Assembly (NCBI GenBank): GCA_028023455.1
Contig: JAQFVV010000012.1
Location: 7,478,499-7,542,498, forward strand
Reading direction: 5' to 3'
DNA length: 64,000 nucleotides
DNA from: Epiperipatus broadwayi
Lineage: Eukaryota > Onychophora > Udeonychophora > Euonychophora > Peripatidae
The translations under genes were made by a program, and so were the position numbers. The notes beneath the pieces are model-generated. The model ran no database searches. It was given only the letters and a program-made list of their open reading frames with translations, and was not told the DNA's origin. The first letter of the stretch is position 1. The number at the start of each line of letters is the position of its first letter. Below are positions 1-11,729 of the stretch, in pieces.

Positions 1-3000
1 GAAGGCACATGATAGAGCAGTTAATAGGAAAGATATTAAGTTAGGACCATACTTACATTATTTAGATATCTCTTTTATAAAGTGTTCCATTCATTAAATT
101 TTAATCTAATTTAAATTAAAAAAATTTAAGTTAGTTCATCTTTTGAAGAAAAATAAGATGGTTGTTATGTTTTTCTACACAAAAATGAAAAATTTGATAT
201 TATATAATTGAAAAATAACTTTTTACTTCATTTGTTGATTATAATAAGACTTTTTCATTTCTAGCAGCATGTCATATTTTCAGTCAAATAAAACAATCTT
301 ACAGTCAAGTCATTGCCTATGAACCATGGTTTGTTGAGCCATGCTCTAGATGCTAATAATTGAATTCATATTTATTGACCAATATTGAATATCTAACTAG
401 TTTGGTATAGGTCAGCTACCTGAAAAAAAAAAAAATTCTAAGTCTGCAAGTGCATTTAATAGTTTTCCAAGTTTATCTGGCAGAATTCAAATCCAGATCT
501 TGAATATAGCAGGTTAAACACCATGACTTTATATCCTTCCAAAGACATTTAAATTGTAAGCAAAGTAGATGAGAAATAAATACCACTTATTTAAAGAAAA
601 GTATTACTGTTTCTTCTCAATTATTAAAAATTAATTGTACATTAAATTTTGCTGCCTGCTAATTTGAATGTTTTAAAAATAGAACATGTTTGCATTATTT
701 ATAAATATGAGGATGAACATGATATATGTGATTGTCATGTGAGTGTATATATTTTTTTCAAAAGAGACTTTCATAGGGATTTGATGCAGTATTTTACACT
801 GTTGAAATTTTAAAAGCAGCATTTATACTAAAAAAAAAAATGAATGTGAAAAATTTTGTCATGTTTGTTTTGTGTACAATGTACTGATTTTTAAAATTTT
901 TTTCCTAACAAAAATTTTGACTGTCATATATGTTTTTATTATTCCATATGATTATTTTATATTTATGAAGTATTTATATTTATTCTGTATTCATATTTTA
1001 TTAAATATCTTTTACAAAAAAATAGTAAATATTGAAAGTTTATCTATTTATATCAAATGAGATAGTTGAATCAAATAGTCCTGAAATTTCAGATTCTGAA
1101 TTAATTATGTTACATGGAGGGCGTGTTCTTTTATTCATTGACTTTGATAAGATTTTTAAACTGAAAAATACGTTGGAAAAATAAGAATTAGTCATATTCT
1201 TAGAGATTGAAAAAAAAAGAAGAACATTGTAAATGGTGAAAGGAAAAAAATGGAGAAAATAATATTGGAGATGATCTTAAGCTAGAAGGGAGGAAATTAC
1301 AGCGTGATATCTAGAATCTGCCCATGGGAAGTTACTGATGATGAATATAGTAAATAAAGGTCATCATTAAGTTTTTGAATTCATATCCCTTTGATAAAAG
1401 TAGCAAAACTACAATATCAATTATGCATGTGTAAACAAATAATACTGACAAATTGCAGAATGTACTATATTGTCTACTAAAGGTGTACCATTCTTGAAAT
1501 ATTGATTTTCAGGTCTCTATAAAACAGAACTTCCTTGTATAGTATTTATTTAACAAAAGAAATAGAAAGAACAATGCTAATTATCTTTTAAGTTTCCAGC
1601 TTTCATTTACAGTAGTAATACCTCTTTTCATACCAAAAATTCAGATGTGAGAAATTTGAGATCATATGATAATTCAAATGGACTTCTTTAACCAATTGCG
1701 TATCTATCTAGTGACTATTTTTTGAGAGAGAAGGGGGAGGGGGGAGAGGAGAGAAGTGGAAAGAGAGATGGGGAGGGGGGAAAGAGATGTCACTACTGTA
1801 TTTATTTATTTTCTTTGGTGGAGTAATATACCACCATTTTAATGAATAAAATTGAACTCAAATTATTCTCATTTTTATCAGATTTTTGTAAAGTTATTGA
1901 TTTACATAATGGATAACTTTTCATTGATCTTTTAATTTTATAAATTATAGGGCTCAACTTTTACACACATACACCTTTACCCCACTTAGCAAAAGCAATT
2001 GGTCCTCCAAAACTCAACATTAAGCAAGCCTATTGTATGCAGAATAAGTATTTATAATAGTTGTCTATGGGGAAAAAATTGGCCGGTTACTCCAGCTAAA
2101 AAATTACACTATAAGTTGGGATATTATGTTAAAAAACTAACTCATTGAGCATATATAAAAATTTAAAAAATCATTATCATACATGATATGCTTGTGTAAA
2201 CTGTGCTGTGTGTATTACGCAGGTATTCACTTAAAATATATTTTTATGTATGTATGATACTGCAACTTAAATCTTTCTAAAAAAAAAAAAGTTGTTATTT
2301 CCTGTGATCCATTCACCTATCATCGTTATCCAGTTTGGTTTCCAACCTCAAAGATTTTCTTGATTTTTTTCATGGTCATATTAGTTGCTATGATGACTTT
2401 ATACAGAATCTCTATAAAAAATGTTTAATGTCGCTAGAAAAAAAATGTGTGTTGTAACTGTCCAAAAAGTACAGCAAAATAGATTGAGAAAGTGAAACTA
2501 AGCTAGCATTTAACAATTTTTTTGTGTACTTCCACACAACTGTTTTTTATTACACTGGGAAAAAAAAAATCCATACTGAAGTTTCATTTTTTAAAAATTT
2601 GTACTACAATATTATATTACATGAAATTTAAAATAAAAACAATGTTTAATAATAAATCACTTAATTGATCATAAAGACTTATTATTTATTATTAGTGTAA
2701 CAAGAACCAAATAAACTTATGATATATTACAAAAACTTAATCACAGTCAACTTAAAAAAAAAAAAATTCAATGTATTGAAAAAGAGGAAAAAAAAATCGA
2801 ATGCATTCTGAGTTTGCATATTGTAATCAATATTTAAGGCCTTTGTTACCATGTGTACTGTGCTGATCTAAATAAACATGATAGCTGTAGCATGTTTTTT
2901 TTGGGGCATGACATGTCACTATTTATCAAGTATAGTAGCCATGTTTTTGCAATGACTTAACAATTTGTTGAATAGCGCAATTCATTTTGATGGCAGGGTT

Positions 3001-3595
3001 ACGAGCTATTTAAGTAAAAATTAAAGGCATTAATCTTATTCACTTTATTTGTATTGCATTTTCATCATACAAAATTTATTATTAATTGCATAAAATCATC
3101 ACCCCTCCCCCAATGCAATTCAATTATGATGGGTAGCAGTTTTGATCTGATTAAAATTAGCATTCGTAAAAATCTTAGTCCAAAATTGATTTATCTGAAA
3201 TTTTAGATAATATTTATACTGTATATAATTTATAATTTAATATTGATAGTACATATGATCAAAAATTATTTTTAGTTTTATGCAGAATAAAATTTAAATT
3301 TTTTTCTGGTACTGCATTTTTTTTTTACACATGCAATAATGTCTCCATTGCTTTGGATATCTGAAAATAATTACGAGATGATTTAAAATTGAGGAAGCAG
3401 AGTGTTGTTTTTAACTTACATTTAGTAATTTTGATATTAATTGTATAAATCTGAAACCATTTTACCCTCTTTGCTCCACCCCTTTTTTTACTGAATTTAT
3501 TTTAGATTAGTGATGGTAGCAGTTTTGATTTGACAGAAAAATTTTAATTCAAAATTAATTAACTGAATATTTTAGCTAATATATGTATTAACAAT
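1..3595. other. AT-rich stretch without recognisable gene
   Basis: No coding region, RNA gene or classifiable repeat was found. The open frame at 872-1060 is made of Phe/Ile/Tyr-rich AT codons and is what chance gives at this base composition. Poly-A and poly-T runs are frequent, and one strand-asymmetric purine tract stands out near 1.73 kb (listed separately). Confidence 0.6.
1724..1790 (+). repeat. Purine-only G/A-rich tract
   Basis: About 65 bases of almost uninterrupted purine with several runs of four to six G, inside DNA that is otherwise nearly all A/T. It is simple-sequence DNA. Mirror-symmetric purine tracts can form triplex structure, but nothing shows that this one does. Confidence 0.7.
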
Positions 3596-3599
3596 CAAA

Positions 3600-3885
3600 A
3601 AAGCAAGTCATATATAACGTGACATTACTTTTATAAGCTTGTATTTACAATAATGCAATACAGAGAGCGTACCAATAGTTCAAACAAGCTCTTAATTAAT
3701 AAGTGCGGTATGAGAAAATATTTAAAATCTCTATCCAGAACACTCCCATCTCCAGACCAACTGGTTTCGAACTTATGGCTCACGTCAATGGAGAGTTGGA
3801 ATATTCGGACACTAGATCTAAAATATCAACTCAAAACCCAGCACTTATTTCATACATAATATTTAAGTAGAAACTCTGAAATTTT
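3600..3885 (-). mobile_element. F1 hammerhead-bearing repeat, copy a (single unit)
   Basis: This copy aligns by eye with the elements at 23995-24484 and 44021-44545. Shared blocks are the terminal motif around 3670 (AATAGYTC followed by AACAAGCT), the ribozyme block at 3741-3800, and the block after it ending in the TCTGAAATTTTTGGACA region near 3885. The sequence upstream of 3660 also matches the segment that is directly repeated in the 24-kb copy, so it belongs to the element. Sense is taken as the minus strand because the hammerhead reads that way. The reading frame at 3653-3859 on the plus strand runs antisense through the ribozyme and is probably meaningless. The other side fades after 3890, so the unit looks truncated. 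Confidence 0.6.
3749..3794 (-). ncRNA. Decayed type I hammerhead ribozyme (F1-a)
   Basis: On the minus strand, stem I arms UCUCCA (3794-3789) and UGGAGA (3754-3749) pair over six bases. The core reads UUGACGU where CUGANGA is expected, so two conserved positions have changed. Stem II is GAGC / GUUC with loop CAUAA (3781-3769) and closes with one G-U pair. GAAA follows at 3768-3765. CCAGUUGGUC (3764-3755) can fold as stem III and ends in the GUC expected at the cleavage site. The fold is intact but the core is not, so this copy is probably inactive. Confidence 0.55.
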
Positions 3886-4594
3886 TGGACATGAAAATGT
3901 ACATTTTTAATTTTATGTTGAACTAATTTGCTATTTTTATAGTACTGTGTTGATTTACATTCGGGTACTGAATCAATCTTTTTATTTTTTGCTTTTGTAG
4001 TTATTAACAATGAAAATCTTTACTTTGTATATGTTATTAATGAAGTACTAATTGTCTCATAGAAACATTGGATGAAAATTAAATAAAATACTGTACATTC
4101 ATTAATCATATTTGAAGCTTATAATCAAAATATTGAATGCAGCATTATAATGTGTTTTATGAATAAAATATGTACTGTACAATTTCAGCATGAAAGTCAC
4201 TGTTTTGCTTTTGGATGATACTTTAATAACTATTCTATAATGTCATCAGTATTACAAAATGGCCACAAAAATGAAAAAAAAAAATTTTTTTTTATGATAG
4301 TTATAGTGAATAATTGATTGTAATTCAAAATATTTTGGGTATAGATTGATGATGGTCACTATTATTATGAATCCTTGCATAAAGGCCAAGAGCTAAGTAG
4401 GGTAAAGGTGTATTTAATAAAGAACTCCCATTTGTAATAAAATTATTGTTGTCCTTATAGTTGGAAAGAGGGGAAATAAAATTAAAGTTTATATTTGTTT
4501 TTTTTTTTGGGGTGTGTGTGTGTGTGGATACTTTATTTTAACTACTACTGTTTATTAATAGTTTAATATTATACTGAACTAAAATCACTTTTAA

Positions 4595-5770
4595 ACCCAG
4601 TTTGTTCTTTGAAACTTTAGATTTTATTCAACCAAAACAACAAAGTGGTTTTAGTTTAGTAGATCATATCCAAGTATTGAGAGAAGTTACACAAAGGACC
4701 AATGATTATGAGTTGCCATTATGCTTTAGTTTTGTAAATTATGAAAAGGCATTTGATTCTATAAGCATTTCTATAATGACTAAAATATTGAATCATCAAG
4801 ATATAGATCCAGAATATTGTTATATTCTGAAGAATATTTATCAAAATGCAAAAACAGTGATTAATTATATACTAGGAAAATTAATATTGGGAAGATGGTA
4901 CGACAGGGTAATTCCATTTCTCCAGAATCTTTTACAACAATTTTGCATGAAATATATTGTGGATTAATTAAAATGGGAAGCTAAGGGAATAAAAGTAAAT
5001 GGAGATTATTTAAATTATTTAGATTTTACAGATGATGTAATGGTTTTTGTTAATAATGCTTTACAGTTTTTATTGCAAGAGTGGTTAGATGGAAGTAAAA
5101 AAGTAGAATTAAAGGTAAAATGCTACAAAGAATTAAATAATGTTCAGTGGATTTCTCAAAAGAAGAAAGTAAAGCTTGATAATGAGATGAATTAGAAGAA
5201 GTTAACAATTATAAATACCTTGATCAGAATATTAATACAAATGAAATAAAATGAATCTCATTAATCATAGAATTCAACTTGAATGGAGTGCTTTTGGTAG
5301 AAATAACTTATTATCAAAAAAAAAGTTCCATATGTTTGAAAAGGAAGATTTTTTTTAAATAAAAGTGTTTTACCAATTTTTACTTATGGATCTGAGACTT
5401 GGACACTTAAGAAAAGATCAATACAGAGATTTCAGACCATGTATATATTTATGTTAGAAGTAATAAGAAGGGATTGAGACTGAAATACATGAGTGAAAGA
5501 ACAAACAGTTGTTACTGACATCATTGAAAGAATTAAGTGATTGAAGAGAAGTTGCACAGAAGAGATGATAATAAATGGACAGTTGAAATCATAAACTGAA
5601 TTCCAAGATATTGCAAAAGATTATGAAAGAGACCATATGTGATAGGGATGGATGAAATAAGAAAGTGTTCTTGGGTGATGTAGAGAAGAGAGGCTAGAGA
5701 TCAGAGAAACTGGATTAAACTTGGAGTGATCTTCATTCTGCAGTGGATTGATAAGGATTGTAAATGATGA
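4595..5770 (+). pseudogene. RTE-like LINE reverse transcriptase, copy A, heavily decayed
   Basis: This is a 5'-truncated, stop-riddled copy of the same LINE seen at 6.2, 41, 44.7 and 54.7 kb. Recognisable pieces include [19 protein letters not shown] and [13 protein letters not shown] in the open part (4602-4967). A catalytic-box remnant DFTDDVMVF lies near 5020-5050 where the family has DFADDVVIF. The C-terminal region near 5380-5760 includes traces of the TLKKRSIQRF and GRDDNKW blocks. The tail at 5766-5790 has a few TGATGG units, in keeping with TGATG-type tails of RTE elements. Divergence from copies B and D is clearly greater, so this is an older insertion. No endonuclease domain is present. 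Confidence 0.75.
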
Positions 5771-6244
5771 TGGTGGTGATTATATGCTAGTTGTCTTTTT
5801 AAAAAAATACTTGTGATGAATGATTTTTTTAAAGGACAGTCCAATCTTTCATAAATGCAGAAAAAAAATAAAATAAAAACAAATATTAAAAATTTAATTT
5901 CTGTGCTAGATCAATATTTCTCAAACTATTTTGCCTGTATGACCTTTATATTTATTATATATAGTTTTGTGATTCATATTATGATAGATATGTGCATTTT
6001 AAGTTTGGAAATTGTAATTCCAAAGTAGCCTCATATATAGAGAGAGAGAGATTGGGAGAGGGTTGTAAAATGCAGACAAAAAAAAAAAATAGAATATATT
6101 ATTTTATACATTTCTTTGGATTAAAATATAAATCAAATAATAACTTCAATATACAGCTACTCAAACAAAATATTTTAATAAAAATCTGTATTAATTTGTT
6201 TTAGCAACAAGTTTTCTAAATATAATATTTTATAGGATGCTGAA

Positions 6245-6820
6245 AGTGGTTTTAGTACAATAGATCATATCCAGGTATTGAGAGAAGTCATAGAAAGGAC
6301 AAATGAATATGAGTTGTCATTATGTTTTGGATTTGTAGATTATGAAAAGGCATTCGATTCTATACACATTTCTTCAGTGATTAAAGCATTGGATCATCAA
6401 GGTATAGATCCAGGATATTGTCATATTTTAAAGAATATTTATAAAAATGCAACAGCAACAATTAGATTACATAATGATACTGGAAAAGTCAATATTGAGA
6501 AAGGTGTAAGACAAGGTGACTCCATATCTCCAAAACTCTTTACAGCAGTGCTGCAAGAAGTATTTTGTGGATTAAAATGGGAAACTAAAGTAGTGAAAGT
6601 AAATGGAGAGTATTTAAGTCATTTAGATTTCACAGATGATGTAGTTGTTTTTGCAAATAATGCTTCAGAGCTGCAGGAAATGTTGCAGGAGTTAGCAGAT
6701 GGAAGTAGAAAAGTAGGACTAAAGATAAATGTTAAAAAGACTAAAGTAATGTTTAATCGATTTGCTCAAAATATGAAAATAAAGATTGATTATGAAGAAT
6801 TAGAAGAAGTTAACAGTTAA
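6245..6820 (+). pseudogene. RTE-like reverse transcriptase, palm region (copy B)
   Basis: The frame opens at the truncation point with [19 protein letters not shown] and continues through [13 protein letters not shown] (RT block 3, first catalytic Asp), GVRQGDSISPKLF (block 4) and LDFTDDVVVFANN (block 5, the YADD-box position). Ala is replaced by Thr in FTDD, a change shared with copies A and D but not with the 54.7-kb copy. The frame ends at 6820 because one base is missing relative to copy D in the segment after EELEEVNS, which creates a TAA. RT would act in target-primed reverse transcription of the LINE RNA. This fragment lacks the N-terminal endonuclease and cannot be functional alone. 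Confidence 0.85.
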
Positions 6821-6858
6821 AATACCTTGGTCAGATTATTAATACAGATGGAAACATA

Positions 6859-7392
6859 ATGGAGGAAATTAATCATAGAATTAAACTTGGTTGGAGTGCT
6901 TTTGGTAGAAATAACTTGATACTAAAAGGAAATATGCCTATGTGTTTGAAAAGGATGGTTTTTAACAAATGTGTTTTACCAGTTCTTACTTATGGATCTG
7001 AGACTTGGACACTTAATAGAAGAGCAATACAGAGACTTCAGACCACTCAAAGGAGTATGGGGAGATGTATGTTGGGAGTAACAAGAAGAGATCGAAAACG
7101 CAATGTATGGGTAAGACAACAAACAGGTGTTACTGACCTTATTGAAAAAATTAAAAGATTGAAATGGAGTTGGACTGGACATATTGCTAGAAGAGATGAT
7201 AATAGATGGACAATTGAAATTTTAAACTGGATTCCAAGAGATTGTAAAAGACCCAGAAAGAGACCACATGTGAGATGGATAGATGAAATAAGAAAATGTG
7301 CAGGGGTGTTGTGGAGAAAAGAAGCTAAAGATCGGAGAAGATGGATTAAACTTGGAGAGACCTTCATCCTGCAGTGGATTGATAATGGTTGA
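6859..7392 (+). pseudogene. RTE-like RT C-terminal region (copy B)
   Basis: This continues the protein after the 1-bp frameshift at about 6818. Visible blocks are [32 protein letters not shown] (thumb region typical of RTE and related LINEs), WSWTGHIARRDDNRW and the Arg/Lys-rich RPRKRPHVRW segment, ending in LQWIDNG just before the TGATGA tail. The stop is native: all better-preserved copies end at the same residue. The open frames on the opposite strand at 6976-7451 are shadows of this coding sequence. Confidence 0.85.
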
Positions 7393-7417
7393 TGATGATG
7401 ATGATGATAGGATGCTG

Positions 7418-8310
7418 GAAAATGTCTGAATAAGATTTTGATTGTGTTCAAGATTTTTAATTTAAATTTATTGTTTTATGTATTTTTCCAAATTTTTGTC
7501 GTAAATGAAACATGACACAATAGCTAAATTCAATTGATTTTGGTTAAATATAATAATGTTATTATTTCATATTTAATTTTAATAAGAAATATGTAAAATA
7601 ATAGATATTAATTTTTTGTCTGCCTTTTATAAACCCCTTCCCTTTTATTTTATTTTAATGATCTACTTTGGAATTACAACTCAGCTTGAGAAAACTTGAA
7701 GTTTGTTATACAAACTGTTCAATATCTTAACAAATGATTTAAATATATCTGATTTTATTATTGAAATATTGTCTTTAAAATAATTAAATCGTTATTTTTT
7801 TTTTAAATCTGTACTTAAGTTTATATTTATTATGTATATATGTTTCTTTATGTATATACACATATTCTTGAAATCACACACACACACATATATATATAGA
7901 TTAACTTTTCTCTGTATTCATAGTCACAAAAACATTAACACACAATTATACATTTTTCTTTTTTCACACTCTTTGAAGTTCTATGACTTGTTTGACTTGG
8001 TGATAAGTAACTGATGGAATATACATATGTTGCAGTTTGGTGTAGATTTCACATAGCTTTAATTTAGTCTAATATTGTGACCCTGACAAACATTAGTGAT
8101 TTATCATTTATTTCTTTTGAAAACGAGTTGACAGATCTAATAAAGGTCATATGCATACACTTATATAAAGTTTTGTGAGTATATATATATAAAATGGTTG
8201 TTTTGTTATGAAATAAAGACAACCACATTCTGTTTTAGCCAATGTTAGTTTTAGTATTAGCACATGATTTATTATTTTATTTAAAAATTAAATACTGCTA
8301 ACACTATACT
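7418..8310. other. AT-rich spacer with CA/TA microsatellite
   Basis: No gene is visible. A compound (CA)n(TA)n microsatellite lies at about 7873-7901 and a short (TA)n near 8180. The open frame at 7832-8014 runs across the microsatellite and is not credible as a gene. Confidence 0.6.
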
Positions 8311-8510
8311 AGTAAATATAAATAAAATAGAAATTCCTATAACATTATGATACTATCCAAAAAATCAAAATTTTACTAAAATTCTTCCACAACCATGGTT
8401 TTATCTATTAACAAATAGACCATGGTTGAGAAAGAATCGTAGTAAAATTTTGTTTTTTTGGCTAGTATTGTAATGTTATATGAATTTCTATTTTATATTA
8501 TTTTATTTCT
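8311..8510. repeat. Imperfect ~85-bp inverted repeat
   Basis: Left arm (about 8315-8402) and right arm (about 8424-8508) are reverse complements with scattered mismatches. Good anchors are ATAGAAATTC / GAATTTCTAT, ATAACATTA / TAATGTTAT, CAAAATTTTACTA / TAGTAAAATTTTG and CCATGGTTTTA / GACCATGG. The loop is about 20 bases. It resembles a foldback or MITE-like element. I could not identify a target-site duplication. Confidence 0.7.
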
Positions 8511-8869
8511 ATGCTTTAATACTTTTCATCGTTTTATTATTTTGCTTCACTAAGAATAGTATCCAAATGAATTCACTGAACATCTATAACGTTTTTGTTT
8601 ATTTTTTAAATGAATGATAATGTGAGGCATCATATCATACACACACTTAAAAATAATTATATAAACAAGATCTTTTTTTTTTGAAGGTAAACTTATAAAT
8701 TTCATCTTCTATTTATACCTATATTTATAAATATAAAATGAAACTGAATATTTTGGAATCCTGATTACTGCATAAGTATCACTGTCAGATGGACAGATAA
8801 ATAAAATATTGAAAATGCAGAAGAATCATTCTATTTCAAATGATTCAATCAAAAAACCTGACCTTCACT

Positions 8870-9080
8870 TTTTTAAAAAAAATTGGCTTATCAAATGTTT
8901 TACAAATAATAAAAATTAATATTTTTTAATTTTTGCTATTTACAATTTTGAAGTTACAGTTGTTTGAAATCTTTAGAAAATGGCAATTTTGTGCTCATGT
9001 ACAATTTCACAAAAAATGATATCTCAAACTAGAATTAAAATAAATTACAAAAAGTACCAAATTGTAACCTATTTTTAAGA
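8870..9080 (-). repeat. Fragment related to the repeat end near 12.9-13.0 kb
   Basis: The segment with ACAGTTGTTTGAAA (8958-8971) and AATTTTGTGCTCATG is the reverse complement, with changes, of the block GCACAAAATTGTG ... TTTTCAAACAACTGTCATTTC at 12888-12935. This suggests a second, inverted and incomplete copy of the element proposed at 10955-13085. The similarity is short and AT-rich, so confidence is low. Confidence 0.35.
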
Positions 9081-9738
9081 TTTTCATGGGGCTATATAAT
9101 CTGCCTATTTTTTTTTTGGGCTTGTAATTTTATGGTCATTTACTAAAATTTTGATATTGAATATCTAAATTTTAAAATTTTTTTGGGGGGAAAAGTCTAT
9201 TAAACATATTAATTTTTATTAGTCATTCATTAGACTAGAGATTAAAGTGTATAGAAACCAATCCTTACCTTGCGTGTAAGTAGTGTAGTGAGAATTACAC
9301 TACAAAAATATTATTTTAAAACATATACTGGCATCATTTGTGGAAAGGTTTTTTTATGAGTTCACAGTAAGATCATATTTTTTATTTTAAAAATCTTATA
9401 CAAATATAAAACCCAAATACTTGAAAACAATTTAAAATTTTAAAGCAAATTTTCAAATATTTTGGAAGAATACCACTTTTATTTTAAAACAAAGAACAGT
9501 GTTTGTAATTAATGCTTATTACTTTCTTTTCTTTTAGCACCTGTAATTCAAAGTAAACACATTTGCTGTGTCTATTAAAAAATAATCATTTTTATCCATA
9601 AATTATATGCTTAGCATGCTTTCAACTATCCACTAGTCATATTTAACAGATGATGTCTGTTTTGCCAGGTTATTTAAATATTCCCTGCCAAAATGTAAAT
9701 TATTTAATTTACATAATCCATTTTTTCGACAAAAGGAT

Positions 9739-10119
9739 TCAAGTCACTTTCTTATTAATAGCATGCTTGTTATTGACTATATACCAGGCTTCCTTGACTT
9801 TGTGCTCTTTCTTATACCTTTCAGAACACCCTATACTGGCCCTCAGTGGTTCAAAGACATAACTATATTGGATGTCATGTTCCAAAAATGTAGACTTGGA
9901 TTCTGTGTTGGTTTTGTCTTGGTTGTAAAGATATTTATACTGGACAGCCCTAGTTGTATAGTTTGCACGCAATTCACTGAAGTAAATGACCTTGCAAATA
10001 AGTTGCTGCACTGTATCTTGTAAACAATTTGAAGAGCCTGCTCTGGAGGTAGTCTGTATTTGGTATTGTTTATCAAGCACTTTAATATGGGCAGGATCGA
10101 AAGCTGACATTATGTGCAA
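9739..10119 (-). pseudogene. Protein relic in left arm, possibly GIY-YIG-like
   Basis: A 126-codon open frame on the minus strand of the left arm. Its C-terminal half contains YVFEPLRASIG, then KVKEAWYIVNNKHAINKK. The related frame in the other arm contains YVFEPPRVSI and KVKEA.YIAKNASTINKK, so the protein reading is shared by both arms although the DNA has diverged. The KVKEAxxIxxNxxxxN pattern resembles the end of GIY-YIG nuclease domains found attached to some retroelement RTs, including Penelope-like elements. The GIY and YIG motifs themselves are not clear, so the family call is a guess. Confidence 0.35.
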
Positions 10120-10473
10120 TAGAGCAAATTTTACTTAAGTTTTGGGATACTCTGATTTTGCATCTGGTTTTGTTGGACTATTTCTCATTTTGGAGTAAAA
10201 TGTTCTGGATCAACAAAACCGGATACAAAACTATGGATATCACTGTCATATATTAAATAAAATTTGCTCCGATACATATAACATTAGCTTTCAGACCCAC
10301 CCATGTTAAATTGTTTGATAAACAATACCAAAGACAGGCCTCTCAAGTTGTTTACAAGGTCAAATGCAACAACTCCATTTGCAAGGTCTTTTACTTCAGT
10401 GAATCATGCAAACATTGGAACTAGGATCACCCAGCACAATTATTTTTTATAACTGGGTAAAAACCAATATAGT

Positions 10474-10626
10474 TATGTCTTTGAGCCACCGAGAGTCAGC
10501 ATAATATATTCTGAAAGAGATGACAGAAAGTGCAAAGTCAAAGAAGCCTAGTATATAGCCAAGAATGCGAGCACTATTAATAAGAAAGACACTTATATCA
10601 CTGTCAAAAAGGTGGATTGGTATAAC
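10474..10626 (+). pseudogene. Protein relic in right arm, partner of 9739-10119
   Basis: The plus-strand frame reads YVFEPPRVSIIYSERDD, then a KCKVKEA segment with an in-frame stop, then AKNASTINKKDT and a short tail. It mirrors the minus-strand relic of the left arm. The open frame on the other strand at 10447-10635 is its antisense shadow. Confidence 0.35.
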
Positions 10627-11353
10627 AGATGTCATCTGTTATAAAGTTAGATTGCTATGAATATGACTAGTGGATAGTTGAAAGCATGCTAAGCATATTA
10701 TTTATGGATAAAAATTCTTTTTTTAATAGACACAGCAAACATGTTTACACCAAATTAAAAGAACAGTGTTGTTATACTGTTATGACAAAGTAAGCTAAAT
10801 AAGTTAACTATGTAGAAACAGACTTAAGAAGACAACAAATATCCTTGCAACATAACATTTATAGAATAATCAAAAATTTCTGCATAACTCTTTTAAAGTA
10901 TTCTTAACACAGAAAAATCTTAATTAATTATGTATTTTATATTTGATGGAATGGTCACTGGTCATTCCATGTAAATAACTAATAATTCATTCCTAGAGAA
11001 TTTTTCAGAATTGTAATTGCTACATTCATTTTTTTTTTTGCATAGATAGTGAATGTAAATAGTGGAGTACACAAGATTCACCAAGGTGAGAGTTTGAGGC
11101 ATTTCATTATCAAAATCCCTTTGATGCATAAAGAAAGAATCAGTAATTTGAGGAATTCATTGGTCATGTTCTTATCTAAAATCACCCCCAAGCTCTACCA
11201 TTAATAATTGTTTTGCATGTTACATATTCTTTTATTTTTGTCAGTGTTAGAATTTTTGTCAAAGTTTATTCTGATTAAAAAAACGTATGATTTCTCACTC
11301 TTTGAATGTATTTTTGTCAATAATGCCTTATCTGATAAGAACAAAACAATGGA

Positions 11354-11729
11354 ACTCTTGGGTATCTGTTAATAGATTTGCATTCTAAATGTCTTTTTCT
11401 CTATGCTATTCCTTATTAAGTAATAACTTGCAGATTTATGACTTTACGCTTGTCCAAATTATGATAATATTAAATAGTGCTATCACACTTATAACGTAAA
11501 GTGTGATAGCACTATTTAATATTATCATATTTCTTATTAAAGAATATTGGAATTACTCATTGTAATCAGCAGAAAAGATGTCCTAATTTGCTCTTCATAG
11601 CACTCTTGGGTATCTGTTAATAGATTTGCATTCTAAATGTCTTTTTCTCTATGCTATTTCTTATTAAAGAATATTGGAATTACTCATTGTAATCAGCAGA
11701 AAAGATATGTCCCAATTTGCTCTTCATAG
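11354..11729. repeat. 128-bp tandem duplication; first copy interrupted by 121 bp
   Basis: Copy 2 (11602-11729) is an uninterrupted 128-bp unit. Copy 1 (11354-11600) is the same sequence split after CTATGCTATTCCTTATTAA, with 121 extra bases before it resumes at TTCTTATTAAAG. The offset between copies is 248 before the split and 127 after it, which gives the insert length. CTTATTAA is present on both sides of the insert and once in copy 2, so it looks like the target duplication. Confidence 0.85.
11461..11528. repeat. Perfect 30-bp inverted repeat inside the 121-bp insert
   Basis: Arms 11461-11490 and 11499-11528 are exact reverse complements (left arm starts ATGATAATATTAAATAGTGC), with an 8-base loop ATAACGTA. 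It lies at the right side of the insert, so that element is asymmetric: about 40 bases of unique sequence followed by the hairpin. Confidence 0.95.

Larger units (their letters stand above)
6243..7406 (+). mobile_element. 5'-truncated RTE-like LINE insertion, copy B, with target-site duplication
   Basis: The element is bounded by an 11-bp direct repeat ATAGGATGCTG at 6232-6242 and 7407-7417, which I read as the target-site duplication. The 3' end is a short run of TGA/TGATGA units (7389-7406), the usual tail of RTE-clade LINEs, in place of poly-A. It carries the end of the RT domain and the C-terminal region only. The sequence is nearly identical to copy D (41415-42570), so both come from a recently active source. 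Confidence 0.85.
9545..10757. repeat. 1.2-kb long inverted repeat (arms ~600 bp)
   Basis: Almost the whole segment is a diverged palindrome centred near 10180. Matching anchors run from the outside inwards: TTTGCTGTGTCTATTAA (9571-9587) with TTAATAGACACAGCAAA; ATGCTTAGCATGCTTTCAAC with GTTGAAAGCATGCTAAGCAT; CTATCCACTAGTCATA with TATGACTAGTGGATAG; the block around CAAAGACATAACTATATTGG with CCAATATAGTTATGTCTTTG; and ACTTCAGTGA/TTGCAAGG blocks near the centre. The arms differ by many point changes and small indels, so the structure is old or was built from two separate copies in inverted orientation. Both arms carry the same protein relic (next entries). Confidence 0.85.

Noticed and set aside
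3653-3859. 68-codon frame as a small gene
   Set aside because: It runs antisense across the F1 ribozyme block, and the related copies do not keep it open.
6976-7451. Minus-strand open frames opposite RTE copies (also 42143-42531 and 44645-45126)
   Set aside because: They are antisense shadows of the plus-strand LINE coding sequence and recur with every copy.
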